A DNA stretch of 64,000 bases from Pascua guehoae (lineage: Eukaryota > Basidiomycota > Tremellomycetes > Trichosporonales > Trichosporonaceae), in NCBI GenBank assembly GCA_001600415.1, contig BCJX01000005.1, positions 1,730,008 through 1,794,007 on the forward strand, read 5' to 3'. The stretch's first letter is position 1. Every line of letters begins with the position of its first letter. Under the pieces are notes generated by a model. That model worked only from the letters and a program-made list of their open reading frames with translations, was not told the origin of the DNA and searched no databases. Positions 31,611 through 45,370 of this stretch are shown here, in pieces. A program made the position numbers and the translations under genes.

Positions 31611-34600
31611 GGTGGCCGTGGTGTTGGAGAGAGTGGTTGGAGTAGTGACAAGACGACAACGCGGTGACCGTTGAGAACGAGGAAAACCTGGTCAACCTGG
31701 CCTGGTTCCAGTGTGGTCTTGTGTCCCGCGGTTGCGCTAGCTCGGCACTGCCGGATGCGGGTCGAGTCCAGTGTTTGATGGGTTTGGTAAGAACTAGGCT
31801 GGAATTACGACCTGGAGAAAAGCAACCCCAGCATGCCCAGCATGCAGCAGGCAAAGCAAGCATGGATCAGCAGGACATGTCGTCCAGGCCAGGCCATGCC
31901 GACCGAGCCGGTCCCACTTCGTCGGTGTGGGCCACAGGAACGGGTAGCAGCGGCGCAAGGGCAAGTAAGAGAGCCAAGGGAGCCAAGGGGCAAGGAAGGG
32001 AGGGGGGTTGATCACCAACAATAGACGAGACAGACAGACAGTCCAGAGAGAGACAGACAGCTGACAGAATGGCCCAAAACACCCGCCCACCCCCCTTCCC
32101 TCTCTCTCTCTCTCTCTTACCCATTCAGGGACTTCAAGTCTAGAACTAGCAATACAAACGGCACATGGGCAGGGGCAATGGACACGTACAGGGCAGGGAC
32201 ATGGCGCTAAGGAACAGGCCGGATAAAAAAAAGAGTGCCTCCCTTCCCCCCTCCCACAGACCACAGACCCGACAAAGGGGGGGCCCAAAATGATAAGGGA
32301 AGGTAGGGGTGAGGATGAGGTGATAGCAGGGAAACAATAGGGGGTGGCGCCCACCTCGACAGACACCGCCGCCTTTGAATGCACCTCACTGTCCACCGGA
32401 TCATCCCTGTCCAGCTTGCAGCCTGTTCAACTACCATCACGTCGCTTGCATGCAACTCGACAACTGTTGTGCATCTGTTGTAGTTGTATGTACCCATTGT
32501 CCGAGTCCAAAATGGCAGCACATACAGAGTTTGGCGGAACAGAGGCACCATCCCAGGTCCAAGGAACGTCAAATTTGACACCCCGGGACGGATGCGAATT
32601 GCCTAATGGCCGCTCCGATGCCGGCGGGGGCGAATCGAGTGGGCGGGGGGGGGGGCACGTACGCTGGGTTGAGCTGCATCCGCTGGAATAAAGGGCGTTG
32701 ATGGCAGCATGCCAAGGACACCAAGGGTACCATCGAGTGCACAAGCGCACGCTAGTCCCACGGGTGTCGACGCCTACTTGCGCTTGTGCAAAGAGTGACT
32801 CTCGTACACGAACAACTACTCCGTCTCGGTCTGCTCGCGGAATCGCACAGAAACTAGACTTCAAACAGGCGCGGCAAGTTAATGCAGACCAGTGTCGTAC
32901 TCTGGTTGAGAGGGTCAAACCTTGTACGACATTTGTTCTCGGCTCCAACGTCATCCCGCCTCTATTTGTCCCTTGGGATTCTCCAGTCCCTGTTTGTATT
33001 CCATGCTGCCCCTCTGCCCGCCTTGAGGTGTCCCCATATGCCCCCGCTTTGAGGCTGTCCAGGAGTCAGGTGTTTGCCCGCTTGATGATCCACCATTGAT
33101 CGTCTGCTCCACCTAATTGAAAGAATGGGCATGGCAGATCCCTTTGCAGACGGCGCCTCGTTATCTCCGCTACCTCCTTGGCAGCAGCTTGGCAGGCGCC
33201 GAGGCGTAAACTTGGCGGTACAAATGTCGCAAATTCAGCCGTACATGCAGTGCATGCAAAGGTCGCACCGGTGAATCCATGCACGGACTACCATCTGCGT
33301 AGTGTGTTGCACGTCCTCACCATGGATCTGACAGCTTTGCAGACCATGCCATATTGGTGCCACCACCACTGCGCACCAGCACCAGTGGCTGGCTGGTGGT
33401 TGTCAATGGTGGGGTGGTCTGTGCGCGATAGTGGATATCTCTGGTCATGGTCTTGTCTGCAATTCCCTCGGGCGCGCGCCTGCTGCGGACAAACTCTGAG
33501 ACAGTCTAGACTTCAAGGGACAGCCAACCACCCATCCAGCTCCCCAGTTTGCACCAGCCTAGCGTGTCCAGCCTGCGAGACCTGCCCATCTGCCATCTGC
33601 CATCTGTGCTCGATCATGCTTCCTTTGACATTCACAAGTGCAGCTTGGACCCTCTGGTCCTCATATCCTTGACCATTTTACACTATCCGCGAATAGAACA
33701 ACCTCGGAGAGTCGGAGAGTCACAGAGACTCGGAGACTACGAGAAGACACCACCGTCACACCTTCCTTACTATTCTGGTACACAGTTGCTACTAACTGTC
33801 ATACCCGAGCAGACTACCGTAGCCCATCTCCGTCCCACTAAGCTTTTCAACGCCACCAGGCGGCGTGGACGCGTCGCGCGTTCCCGTGGCGCTGCGCTTG
33901 TGCTTACCGAGTCCGCGCATACCTCACCCCGTCGGCCGCACCACCGCACCGCAACGCCCCCGGCGACGGCCCCCACCACCGCGGTAGCGAAGGGGCAAGG
34001 AAGGGATCCAGCAAGCAGGAAGCTCGAGCTGGTGTGGCGGAGGCTGGTGTGGCGTTTGTGCTTGACTCGAGGCCTGTACCCTGACGCCACTGACCCGAGG
34101 ATTTTGCCGCACATTGCCGGCGATTGCCACGTCATGCAAAAATCTGCGGAGCAAAGGGGTTCCGCCAACTCTAACCATGTAACACCTGGTGCGGAGACGA
34201 TTCTTCCTCACGGCTATACCTGCCATACTGCACGGCTGTTGGTGGCTGGAGACCATACCGGTTGCATCGCTACACTCCGCGGTGGCGAGGTCGACATATA
34301 CACATGCTGATGAATAACCAATGCCGCATGGTCACATGCCGCAACACACCGGCCCCTCCGCCCATGTCTCACTCGGACCAGTCCCTCAACTCTAACGTCA
34401 TTCCCAAAGGCGAGCATGCGAGCGACGGTGCGGTCGTCGTGTGCGTCATGATTACGGACGCTGGTTTCACAGTGCGGGCTGTTGTCGTCGAGGCGCAGCT
34501 CCAAGATCCGACTGGACAGAGCAGCACCTCACCTCCTGTGTGAACGTCTTGCATTCCTGGTGTGGCTGGAGAAGTCACACTCTGACCGCTGCTTGCAGAG

Positions 34601-36812
34601 TGGGCCGTGAGCATGAGTACGTATCTTAATCAGGCCTGTGCATCAGGGAGCCCGCGATACATCCGGCACGAGTGGGTGGTCTGAGACTCCCGAAAACTTG
34701 GCCGTGCGTCTCGCTCTCGCAAGGGGGGTGTGTCACGGCATCGAGAATCGAGAAACTGAGAATTGAGAATCCGCACCGTGGCATCATTCCATTCTGCAGA
34801 ATGGAGTCCAGAACCGAGTCGGGGCGCGAGCTCGTGATCGGGCTGTTTGAGGGGTAAAGTCCATAGCGATGGGCAGTCATGTGCATGCACCGCGTGGAGT
34901 GTATGCCTCCAAACGCGTCTCAGATTGCCACCCGTAGGCCGATGAGCGGACGTCATGACCCTACCGAGGTTGCGGCAGTGTGAGATACGCGGCTCGCTCG
35001 TAAGGAGAACTGCCTTCTGCACGCCACATTGATTTGAGAGCATATGAGCGCATGACCACCGCTTGCTCGAACCCGCGTCGATGCCGAGGGGACCTGTTTG
35101 ATCTTGACCCACAGACACGCAACAATCGGTGCTGATGATCATGTCCCACGCCAAGCTGCCCGAATGTACAAATCTCAATCCCCCTCGTCACTTGGTGTGC
35201 GATTACATGGAGCATGCGGTCTTGGCATGTGGCGCAACCGGTCGCCAGTGTGGCGACCCCGACCAACAAGTAACGCCCCGCTTGCCATTTCGAGATACTG
35301 ACTGCGCATCCTCGCCCAGTGCCACTCTTGGCAGCCTGTGCAATGCCACTGACACTCGCAGATGGCCCGCCGCGATCTCGGCCAACAACCCCCCCTCCAG
35401 TCGGCAGTGGCCACGTCTCCCTCGGGGCGATTGATACGTGAGATGTGCCCAGCCGTCGCCTCGCATCTCCAAGCACCGAGCGCCTTGCCTGCCAGTCGTC
35501 GGCGCTCGGACCTGTCTTACCTTTGCATGTCACCTCGGCGCCCTGCCATCCCTGCCGACGCCGACATACTCCTTGTGTGTGAGCTGTTGTTTTGCGCCAT
35601 GCGGCTAGACCACCGACCCCTTGATACATCTGGCAGCGCATGGAATGCATAGTTGTCGCGTTTCGACTTGTGTGAGATTATATCTTCCGATTTCACGCAC
35701 GTAGGGCTAGTGGCTCGTGTGCGTGTCCAATTGACACCCACTTTGTCGACTTGCATTATCGGGCCCCGCTCCCAGGACCTCTGAGCGCCGCGGTCGGTAA
35801 ACCAAGTGCACAAGTGTCCTGTGGCTTGCTGCTTCGCACCCACCTACCATGCCGCGCCTTCTCGCCCCTTCGACCCCGTCACGCTTCCACTTCTAGAGCA
35901 TTGGCTTCATTTCCACGCCGCACTGACTGCACGGACTGGACTGCGCTTTCATTAAGATCCGTCCATTGCCATCAGACCGCGCCGCCCTCTGCGTGTACTG
36001 TGACATGTGCATGAAGGGACGGCGATGGGACCCTTCCAATGGCCCGCCGGCACCATTCGGCGTCGACCCTCCCTGTAGAGCGGCTGGCCTATAAGTGTGC
36101 AAGGAGGTCAAGGATAAAAAGGTATCCCGAAGTGGACATTTGGCAGACTTCAGTCACCATTGGAGGTAACGTGCGGCTGACAGAGTATACTCTTACCCTC
36201 ATGCCAAACGTCGCCGGCAAGTGGGGCTACGATCTGGCTGTATGCGATTGTTATGTCTCTGTTGTGCTACGAGGCAACCTCTTTCGGGAACAGGAGGCAT
36301 TCTCCGCACTGTACTCTCCCAATGATGAACCGCTGGACCTCAGAGCGGCCACTGTTGCGGCCACTGGGGACAGAATCGCATACGGGGAATGCAGTTCACC
36401 AGGGTCATCGCATAAGAGCATCTCACGACCTCTTGATCCCACATCGCCAGTCCGACTCAGTCAGTTGCAGCCAGCCAGCAAAGGCAACAAAGCCTAAGCT
36501 TGACCCTCCACTCACCATGCTACGCCCACGAGAGAGATCGAGCGGGCGAGGTTGTGGTTGATAGAAATACGAGAGCTAACGTGCGGGAGGGCTTGGCGGG
36601 TTGAAGAGTCTTGAGGACGAAACCACGGTGAAGCTTGACTAGCAAGTCCTTTCAGACCGAAGGTAAGGTGCCCCCCGTGGACTTTCAGCTGGAGATGCAT
36701 CACACCCTCATGCGTCGGAGCGGCGCAACCCAGGCCCCTCTAAAGTTGACCACCCGAGTCCATAACTATATACGAGTACATTATGAACGGAGTACCTCCT
36801 CTGCCCTGCCCA
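31611..36812. other. 5.2-kb gene-poor stretch
   Basis: No supported gene. It holds a CT microsatellite at about 32093-32118, a G-rich run near 32641-32656, and a degenerate GGAGAGTC/GAGACTCG repeat at 33705-33742. Open frames up to about 250 codons occur, but without ATG-supported starts, codon bias or domains. The left end is the promoter of the large membrane-protein gene. Confidence 0.5.
32093..32118. repeat. (CT)n microsatellite
   Basis: CCTTCC followed by about nine CT dinucleotides in non-coding DNA. Confidence 0.9.
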
Positions 36813-38409
36813 TTACCACCGATTAAACACATCCTCCGCCCAGCCCACCAACCCATCCAGCCCCACCCGCGTCCCATCCCGGAGCACCACATACCCCGTC
36901 CAGTCCCCAAAGCACTGCACCGTATTGCTCGTGACCACCAGCGTGTCCGACTTGGCCACACGCACATGCCAGGGCGTCATGGTGGCGTCGACCCAGCTCG
37001 CCGTGACGCGCCACGGCTTTTCCGGGTGCGCCTTGTCAAATTCCCACATCGCGTCGTCGCGCGGCGGGCCGTCGAGCACGCCATCGACAATGATGCCGTT
37101 CTCCGTCGTGCCGCTCCCGTCTGTCCACTGCGCGCCGAGGTTGAGGCCCACGCGGAGGCCGGTGGTGGTGATGCCCGACGCGGTGGCCCTGTGTGTCAAC
37201 GTCGGGGGCATGTCTGGACTGGTGTAGCTGGTGGCTTGGGGGAGCGGCGGGTCGAGAACAGTGATGTGCAGACTGGGACTGGCAGAGAATGGCCCCATGT
37301 AGCGACGAGGTTGTGGCCCAGCCCGCGGCCAGGTTGTGGCCCAGCGCGCCGCCCCGGCATGGCGCGATGGAAACAGGAGGGTGATGGAAAGAAGGCACAC
37401 GGGCGGGAGATCCCAGGCTACGTCGAGCCGAGCTGAGGCTCGGCCTGGAGCAAAGGCCCTCTCAAGGCTGTGCAGGTCGTACACGACCGCCTTCGTCGTC
37501 CCGTCATGGCTTGACTGGGACCACGACGTCTACTTCTGCCACTCTGGACCGCGATCACGCAACGCCGCCAGTGCGCAGGTCACGATCCACCACCGGGCCC
37601 ACCGGCCACCGTCGAATCATGATCTGCTCGTCCGCACCACCCCCGCAACACCCCCACAGTCGCACTGCACTCATAGCAGTCGCCGCTCCACGCGCCCACA
37701 CGTCTGTCGCACCACACTCCATGTGCTCTGGGAACCCTTCTGCGCCCTCTCGTCGCACTCACCAGTTCCACTTGTTATTGTACGGCCACCGCCCCCGCCC
37801 CCTATCGAGCGTCGCCCACGCGTCCTTTCCGATCCTGATCTCGCGCCCGTCCACGGTCACTGTGCCGGTCACAGGCAGCCCGGGGCTCTTGAGGGTGTAC
37901 TGGAAGCGCGTATCGGACCATGGCACGACGACGCCTAGCGCCTCCGACGTGGTATCCACCACGAGGTCGGCGGACACACGCGGGGAGCGGAGCGTCAACG
38001 TCGTCCGGTGCGTCTCTGTATCCTCGCTAAACTCGACACTCATGCCCGCCACGGACGCGCGCGACGTGAACGGCGGCAAGCCCGTCGGCAGCGCGACATC
38101 CGACACGACACGCGGCCGGAGCGCCTCGCCGTCGATCGTCTGCCCCGACGCCCGGTCGTGCACGTGGCTCTGCATGACGGCCACATAGTCGAGGTCGGCG
38201 ACGGTCAGGCCCAGCACGACCTCGGGGCTCACGATCCCCCAGTACTCCCACAGCTTGGTCCGCCAGCCCCAGTATGCGCCGTGCGGGAGGTGCGTCGACT
38301 GGTGCACGGGCCCCCGCGCAAAGCCGACCGCGGCGCGGTTCAGTGTGCCGTCGGCGTTGGCGAGCTCGACGGCGGATGTAATCTCGACGGACGAGGTGGG
38401 ATCGAGCAT
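36813..38409 (-). CDS. DUF2804 family protein
   Basis: Two exons (38409-37763, 37188-36813) give 340 residues. Family hallmarks are visible: WRTKLWEYWGIVSPEVVLGLTVADLDY near the start, LDRGRGRWPYNNKWNW at the exon 1 end, and GLNLGAQWTDGSGTTENGIIVDG in exon 2. DUF2804 proteins occur in bacteria and scattered fungi; the role is unknown. The invariant W/N/GxG residues suggest a lipocalin-like or carotenoid-hydratase-like fold, but that link is from memory and weak. The intron is long (574 nt) and contains a duplicated AGGTTGTGGCCCAGC (37308 and 37331). No signal peptide or TM segment is evident, so it is probably cytosolic. Confidence 0.85.
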
Positions 38410-39082
38410 GCTGATGGTGGGTGAGTGTAGGTGTGTGTGTGTGTGAAGTGCAGGTACATGTGCGTGTGCGTGTGGTTCAAGTGTCGTGTTGATGGTGCAT
38501 GTGGTGCATTGACGCCACCGTTGTGGCCGCTAGGCCGGATGGGGGATAGCCGTCGCTGGCCGGCGTCGAGACCGGCAATAGCCGACAAACATTGGCTCGA
38601 TACTTCACGATCACTGTGCACACTAACCATAGTAGCTGCCTATTCTCAATAGTAACTTACATCTTCTCACAATAGATGTCGTTGGTGTCTGATGACGATG
38701 GCGACGAGGCGGCCCAAAAACAGAGGTCGAGCACGCCCCCAGCACTCCTTGCCGTTGCCCGCAACTCATCGGGCCCGAGGCTCCTGCACAACCTTCAGCA
38801 CGAGGGCGAAGCCAACCGCAGTGGGCTAAGGCATCACCATCACCTCAACACCAGCCCAGCTCTACCAGCCGGCTCGACCCCGGCCCACTGCACAAACAAA
38901 TACCGAGTCTGATGCCGTGCTGATGCATGATCACAACTAATGAAGCGGTACAGCCACTACCGCATATCTATCACGACTTCTAGCTCGACAATCTAACACA
39001 AAATATGGGCTCTAGCACAAGACTCTACGACCGCTCCAGCACACGAACCACAGACGCGCAAGGACACTCGCAGAAACGGCTC
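38410..39082. other. Intergenic: DUF2804 promoter and 3' flank of the second AAAP gene
   Basis: GT-rich microsatellites lie at 38427-38472. No gene was seen. Confidence 0.65.
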
Positions 39083-41121
39083 TTAGCACGCGTAGCTCTT
39101 GCGGAGGGTGCCCTCCCTGAACATCTTTGCAATGTCTGCGACTGCGCCATAGGTGCCGCATCCGAGGCAGATGATGCCGATGACGATACACGCAGAGTTG
39201 AGGATGGTGAGGACAGTGTTTTTGGGAGTGGAAAAGCAGCCGCCCTTCTTGATGAGCTTGAACCTGGAAACGGGGTCAGCGCGTGCGGTGGTACAATGAA
39301 GCCAGGCTTGATGAGACTCACCACATCCAGCCTGGGAGGTAGAAGGTGAAGCCCGAGATGAAGAGGGCTGAGATGATGCCGAGGAGGTCGGAGAAGAAGG
39401 GAATGGCCTCTGCAATGACCCAGGCAATGATGGAGCAAATGGCGCACCAGCCAATCCAGACGGCCCAGCCCTTTGCCGTGTTGACGTAGCGGATGGTGCT
39501 CTTGGCGAACAAGCAGTCGAGCATGTAACGGCCTGCGGTGACCGTGTTGATCGAGCCCGAGATGAAGATGACGGGGAGGGCGATGCCGAACGCGATGCGC
39601 GAGACCTTGTCTCCGGCCGAGAGGAGGGCGGGGGCCTGGACGTCCATGCCGATGAACGCATAGCCGAGCGCGCCGGTGCACGTGTAGATGACGATTTCGG
39701 TGATACCGAGGAGCCACACCGACTTGGGAAAGTCGGTCGGCGTGTGCATCTCCTGCATAAAGGAGAACTGGCAGATGGCAAACGAGTAGGCAAACACGAC
39801 GTTGCAGACGGCGACCATGGCGTCGGCAAACGTCGTGCCGGGCTTGGGCCACGCGCTCCAGTCGACCGCCGCATGCCCGCCCTCCATCTTGCCCGCGTTG
39901 ATGCCCGTCGCAATGAGCGTGATCAGGATGGCCGCGCAGATGGACACAAAGTCAATGTAGCCCAGCACGGCCATCTCGGCAAACGACGGTGGCAGCGCAC
40001 AGACAAACAAGAGGATCATGGACACGATACCCCACACGAGCGCACAGATCTCGGCGTGGGTAATGGTCTCAAACGCAATCGTACCCGTCAGGCAGTGCGA
40101 GCCCACAAGCAGGATCAGGTACAGGCAGAATGCAATGCCGATGACGACCTTGAGGATCTGGCCCCAGACGCCGCCCAGGAGGAGCGGGCCGACATCCGCG
40201 TAGTGCATGATCTGAGGGAACTTGATCTTGACCTGGGCAAGTGGTTAGTATGCTGCCACACACGCGCCGCACAAGCCATCAAGGCCCAAGCACTCACTTG
40301 TCCAATAACATAACTGGTGTAGATTGCCAAGAGTCCGATGCCGATCGTGATGATTACACCTGCGACCATGCCCAGGGTGGCAAAGGCACTGTATTGCGTC
40401 AGCACGAGCAGGCATTGATATTAACAAGCGGTGATGGCCGGTGGTCATGGCAATGAGCGCCGTTGTCGTCCACATGCCCGTCCATGCGGATGCGATCACC
40501 ACGAGTGTCAGGACGACGTCGTCCGTGCGCGGATATACCCGAGCACGGACAATTGTGACCAAAACCCGGGATATACGGAACCGCCGGCGACGAGATCGGT
40601 GCCCGGATATGAGGCGTCTAGTTTGCGAACGTGCGCCCATTGCAAAGCAGTGTTGCCGCAGTGCAGGATCGAGCATGCGGAGCCGACACCAGGCCCCCGC
40701 TACACGGCCACTCGAAAAAGGATGATCTGCAGGATAGTGGCACTCACGCAGGAAGGGACAAACTACCGAGAGCAATGGCCTCGACAATGAGCACGACGAC
40801 GAGCTGAATCCATCCGAGCTGGTGGTACTTTGTTTCTCCCTGGATCACGAGGTCCGAGTAGTACTCTTCACGCTCGGCCTCGGTCATCTCCCGGCTGGAT
40901 TTCCGTGTCAACATGTTGTCGGCGGAGTGGACGTAGATGTTGGAGTGGTGCTTCTTTTCCTTGGTGGTGGGGTGGGTGGAGTGGTGGTGAGGGGCAGTGT
41001 GGCTGTGGACGGCCTCGATGCCGGCGACGGCCTCAATGTCGGTCGACTTCTTTTCGTGCTGGACCGACGCGGCGAGGGTGTCTTCGCTCGGCGAGATGAA
41101 CCTTGAGAGTGGGTTTGGCAT
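39083..41121 (-). CDS. AAAP-family amino-acid transporter (MTR-like)
   Basis: Four exons (41121-40748, 40388-40298, 40232-39322, 39263-39083) give 518 residues. The cytoplasmic head is His/Lys-rich (HTAPHHHSTH) and contains TEAEREEYYSDL. Helix 1 follows KYHQLGWIQLVVVLIVEAIALGSLSLP, the classic opening of the fungal neutral amino-acid permease MTR group. Conserved blocks include TYGAV, VVFAYSFAICQFSFMQEMHTPTDFPKSV and YAFIGMDVQAPAL. About 11 helices are visible. Proton-coupled uptake of neutral or aromatic amino acids at the plasma membrane is the family role. It is only distantly related in sequence to the 18.5-20.5 kb transporter, so a recent tandem duplication is unlikely. Confidence 0.92.
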
Positions 41122-44100
41122 GGTGTGGGGGGAGTGGGTGTGTGGAGGCGACCGACGGGTCGGTGGTGAAGGAGTGAGGCGGTGGGAGTGGGGGACGCCG
41201 TTGAGGACGGTCCGGATGGGGTTGAACGAGAGAGCGAGTGGGTGAGCCGGTACTGGAGGCCGAGACGCAGTCGAATACTACACTAGTTTGTGAACAAGAC
41301 AATGGATAGAGAAAGAGCAACAAGATCGAGTCAGTGGTGAGTGAGGGGGGGTCGTCGTAAGCCGCCCCAGTCTCCTTTTACATCTTTACATGCGTTTCTC
41401 CGCTAGCGGCGCGCCTCTGCACCAGGCAGCCAGTAGCTGATGCCTGGGTTGTAAGTTGCCCCGCCCGCGGTCGTCGGACGGAGCTCGACGGCGTTTGCCA
41501 GACCCACCGAGGGCATTGAGCAAGACAACAGGGACAGGTTTGCCTCAGGAATGCAGCTTCTGCCAGAAATTTCTTCGTATCAAATGTTTGACCGTCCCAC
41601 TTTGCCCCTGTGTTGTTCCGGTCATCATTGGTTTACGTACACACAACGCCCCACACGGCGGCTGCTGTTCGTCAGCGTGCCTCTACAGTATCGCTTAAAT
41701 CCGCTTGGCTGACTCAAACCACTGGGCTACGACGGCAGACAAAGAAGGACGAGCAGGTAGGTAAGCCAGAAAAAAAAAAAATCCATACGCAAATGGCAGG
41801 TACGACAAGCGACAATGATGACTCAATGGCTTGGGTGTCAGGGTGCTAAGCCGACGTGTCCTAAATTTAGTCCGAACACGTCGTCTGACCGGCCGTGCAT
41901 AGGACACGGCTGCCCACATGCCCAGACGGGAGTGAGCCGAAATCAGGCACGCACCGCCGGCTAGGCCCCGATCAGGAGACATGTGGGACAGCTGCTCAAG
42001 ACTGCGACTCTCCCACGGCCTCCCACGCTCTCTTCCGGCGTTTACCGACAGGGCTTTTGCGGCAAGCGCCACCATGCCACCCCTAGAACCCCCAAAACGC
42101 CCCCACGCCACCGGACCTTGGAGAACCAGGAGTTGATCCGATATCCGTAAACAAAGAGAGCGAAAAAAGTTGGCCAAAGCTCATGCCGGCGAGTAAGTCT
42201 GTGACCCGAAACTCCGCATGGCAGCATCTTATCGTCGCTTTCGCCCGACACTGATCCAGGTTGCGTCCAACACGCCTGCGCAGTGAAATGACAAACGATG
42301 ATTGGGACCTTGGTAGAGATGCCAAAACACCGCGTCGGGATGCCCCGAACGCCTTGTCCCATGTTTCCTGCCATCGGTGAATGGCCGGTGATCCAGCTTG
42401 ATCAGGGGCGGCACGTCAGGCCTCATCGCATCGTTCGGCCAGTTGTGCGCCGGAGCATCCAGATTTCGGATCTCGTTCCTATCGCATACATGCCAGCGAA
42501 TGACGAGAATCCGGCGCCTAGCAAATAACAGGACACGACTGTAGGATACAATACACCACAGCCCCCCTTGCTCCCTGCCATCCGCAGTTTCCCACAGGAA
42601 CCCATCTCGAGGGCCGAGGGCGCCGCGGGGTGCCGCACATCGCAAGTAAATCCAGTCATCTCCGACCGATGGAGCAAACGTGAAAAGTACGGACCAAACG
42701 GCCCCCGAAGACTGTGGCTTGCTTAGGACCGGGCCGCCAGAGAGTCCCCAGCCTGCCCCTTGTAGCCCCTCTTCGTGCCCCATCGTCTCCCGGTCCCCCA
42801 CGCGGGGACGCGGCCGTACGCGTACTATGTACGTCTTGGGACGAGCGAGCCGGCAAAAAAATGTGAGAGGGCAGAGACGGACAAAGGTGGAGAAATGGCC
42901 TTGATCCTGCCGCAGCCAATGGTGGGCACGACCGGATCTGCTCACTGCCATCGGCTACTTTCCAAAGCCAGAGTACCAAGAAAGGGCTGCTTCCATCGCT
43001 CTTCAGATCTCCACGGCGAGGAACGTAAATAGACTTGTTCCGTGTCCAAGCACGACGATCCACCACCCTGAGCATCTGAGCTTCTTTTCGAGGATGGTTC
43101 CACCCCCAGCAGCTATGCGCTCTGCTCCAGGCTGCAGCACGAAACGGATCCTCATACATTTGGTCAGAACACGGTGTCGGAAAAATCACGTGCAACCCCC
43201 AGACGATGGATGCGGAGCCAGTCGCGAAGACACGTCAGCCCCGGTGGACATTGCTGACCCAGACGAAGAGATTTGGTGTGCGACACAGACAAAGATTGAC
43301 AAAGTCAGTCCATGAAGAGCGCCTCGGGAAGGCAATGATGAGGATTGGTCCTCTTTGCAGGTGGGAGGTCGAGCTCCAGCCCCCAGGACCATTAAACAAC
43401 CACAGCAAAAGCTTCACAATGCTGAAGGATCTCCACTCGACGCGCACCTATCTGTCAGGCCCCCACTCGGAACTCCACAACCCCCCGACCAAAGATAGCC
43501 TAGAGGTAGAAGACAAATGTTGTCATCTTGGCTGTATGCCGCCGAAAGCCCCATCTCGCAGGCACGCCGTTGATCTCGAACTAAGGAGCCGCTCCAAAAA
43601 CCTTGAGGTTCCATGTGCTGTAGAAGCCAGCTCTGCCCACTCGAGGTAAGGTGGATGCTATCCTACGTCTCACAACGCATGCCGTACCCGCACTTGCCTT
43701 CTCCCGTCGCTACCAGGACCATGCGACACACGGCTATCCAAAGATGCTGCGGATGCGTCACTGAAAGTTGTTTTCATCGACGCTCGCACTGCAACCCACT
43801 CCACATCTTTTGTCAATGTGTCGAGGGTTTAAGCTTCCCGATGAATGCGCGGAACGGAAGAAGCGCGAGGTAAAAATAGACTTTGTGGAAGCAACGACTG
43901 CAATAGATACGACTGTGCCTTGCGGTCAGCGCGTGCTACCAATTACTGTAATCCTGCAACCTAAGCCGGTCCCCACACACAGTGCATCACAGTCACCAGG
44001 TCTGCAGCTCACGTTCCACATGGCCGAATAAGGATTCTCGTTGCGAACCAGAGCGGCGACTATCGAGACTACGTTCGTTATCGTAAGGTCCACAGAAACT

Positions 44101-44882
44101 CTAGGCCGCTTCCATGCCAGGTACGATAGTGCCTGAGATTACTGCGGACATGGGTCTCGATCCGCAGACGCGTCACAATCGGCCATCCATCCCCGCTGGT
44201 CCACATGCTGACACTTATTCTTACAGCATTGATCGCTTCTGCCCCACAACATTGCCATGGCACCGGTGTCATGTTACCTCGTGGAGCACTAACCTTGTAG
44301 ACAGCGCAGTCTTGACCTAGGTTTCGCCTCGCTGTCGCCTCGAGTTCCAGGTAAGCGATTGTCGCTGAGGTGTCACATTCTCCCACGATGGACAGCAACA
44401 GGCGGTTGGAATAGCACTCTCGTCTACCGGAAACGCGTGTTCCGTCGAGTTTCAAGCTATTACTGTACCACTGACCGACTGAAATAGGATACAGACCGGG
44501 GTACAGAGTTAAGATTCTGACAGCACACACCTGATCACCGAGGAGGAGCAGAGACAGTCGTTCATGGTGGCCGAGAGACGCCAGAAACAGCGAGTGACAA
44601 CGACATAGAGAACAGTTGTCGTGGAGTTGTGGAGCTCTCGTGACCTATTGACACATCGTGCCACCACGAACGCATCACATGAGACAGGGAGAAGCCAGTT
44701 GCTGGTCCTACACTGCAACGAGCTGTGAGCGGTGGGTTCCGCTGCCCAACGATGAGCAATCAAAAATGGGATATAAGAGAGTGCTTGAACGATTCAACGC
44801 CAAGTTCCAACCTCGCCTTCGACACCTCCCTGCTTCCCCTACAACCACTACACTTTATCGAACATAGATATCGAACATAGAC
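41122..44882. other. 3.8-kb gene-poor stretch
   Basis: The left part is the promoter of the AAAP gene, with GAGTGGG repeats at 41120-41250. A17-like A runs occur near 41770. The right 760 nt share short blocks with the upstream region of the second peptide gene (for example 44125-44141). No gene was seen between. Confidence 0.5.
44765..44779 (+). promoter_or_regulatory. TATA-type core promoter of the first peptide gene
   Basis: The word AATGGGATATAAGAG lies 104-118 nt before the ATG and is nearly identical in sequence and position to the one before the paralogous gene. Confidence 0.7.
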
Positions 44883-45370
44883 ATGAAGTTCACCGTCTTC
44901 ACCACTTTCGCCCTCCTCAGCGTCACCGCTCAGGCGACCGCTATCCAGCGCGACAACGCTCCGTCGGACCTCTACGTGCCCTCGCGCGACATCACATGCA
45001 GCATGGGCGCCGATGGTAGCACCACCTGCGTCAAGGGCCACATCAACAACGCTCCCAGCGTCAGTCCCCACCCCATACTCCCTCTACCCTTCTCCTCTCC
45101 CCCCTTGGGCCACCGCTGTCGTTCTTCTGCTGACACGCATAGATTGCAGACATGAACGTCTCCAACCTCCCGGACAGCACCCTCCTCGAACGGGAGATGA
45201 CGGGGATGGACAAACGGCTCTCGTGCATTCGCTCAGATCTCTGCTGGGCCCATTGCTTAGCCCTCAGCTACTGCAACGCGTACTGCGAAAAGGGCATCTG
45301 CCACTGCAAGTGCAAGGACAAGACACCCTGGTACGACGTTGTGCCTTGCATTAAGACGACGTGTAACTGA
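44883..45370 (+). CDS. Secreted cysteine-rich peptide precursor, defensin-like (copy 1)
   Basis: Two exons (44883-45059, 45143-45370) give 134 residues. A signal peptide occupies about 1-20 (MKFTVFTTFALLSVTAQATA). A propeptide with two cysteines follows and ends in DKR at 82-84, a Kex2-type dibasic site. The predicted mature peptide (85-134, 50 residues) has ten cysteines spaced C-x5-C-x3-C-x5-C-x3-C-x4-C-x-C-x-C-x11-C-x4-C. This satisfies the general CS-alpha-beta defensin pattern (CxxxC, then [GS]xC, then CxC) with four extra cysteines. It is likely processed in the Golgi and secreted; antimicrobial, killer or signalling roles are all possible and unproven. Donor GTCAGT is atypical, but the paralogue splices at the same codon. 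AATAAA lies at 45402. Confidence 0.85.
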
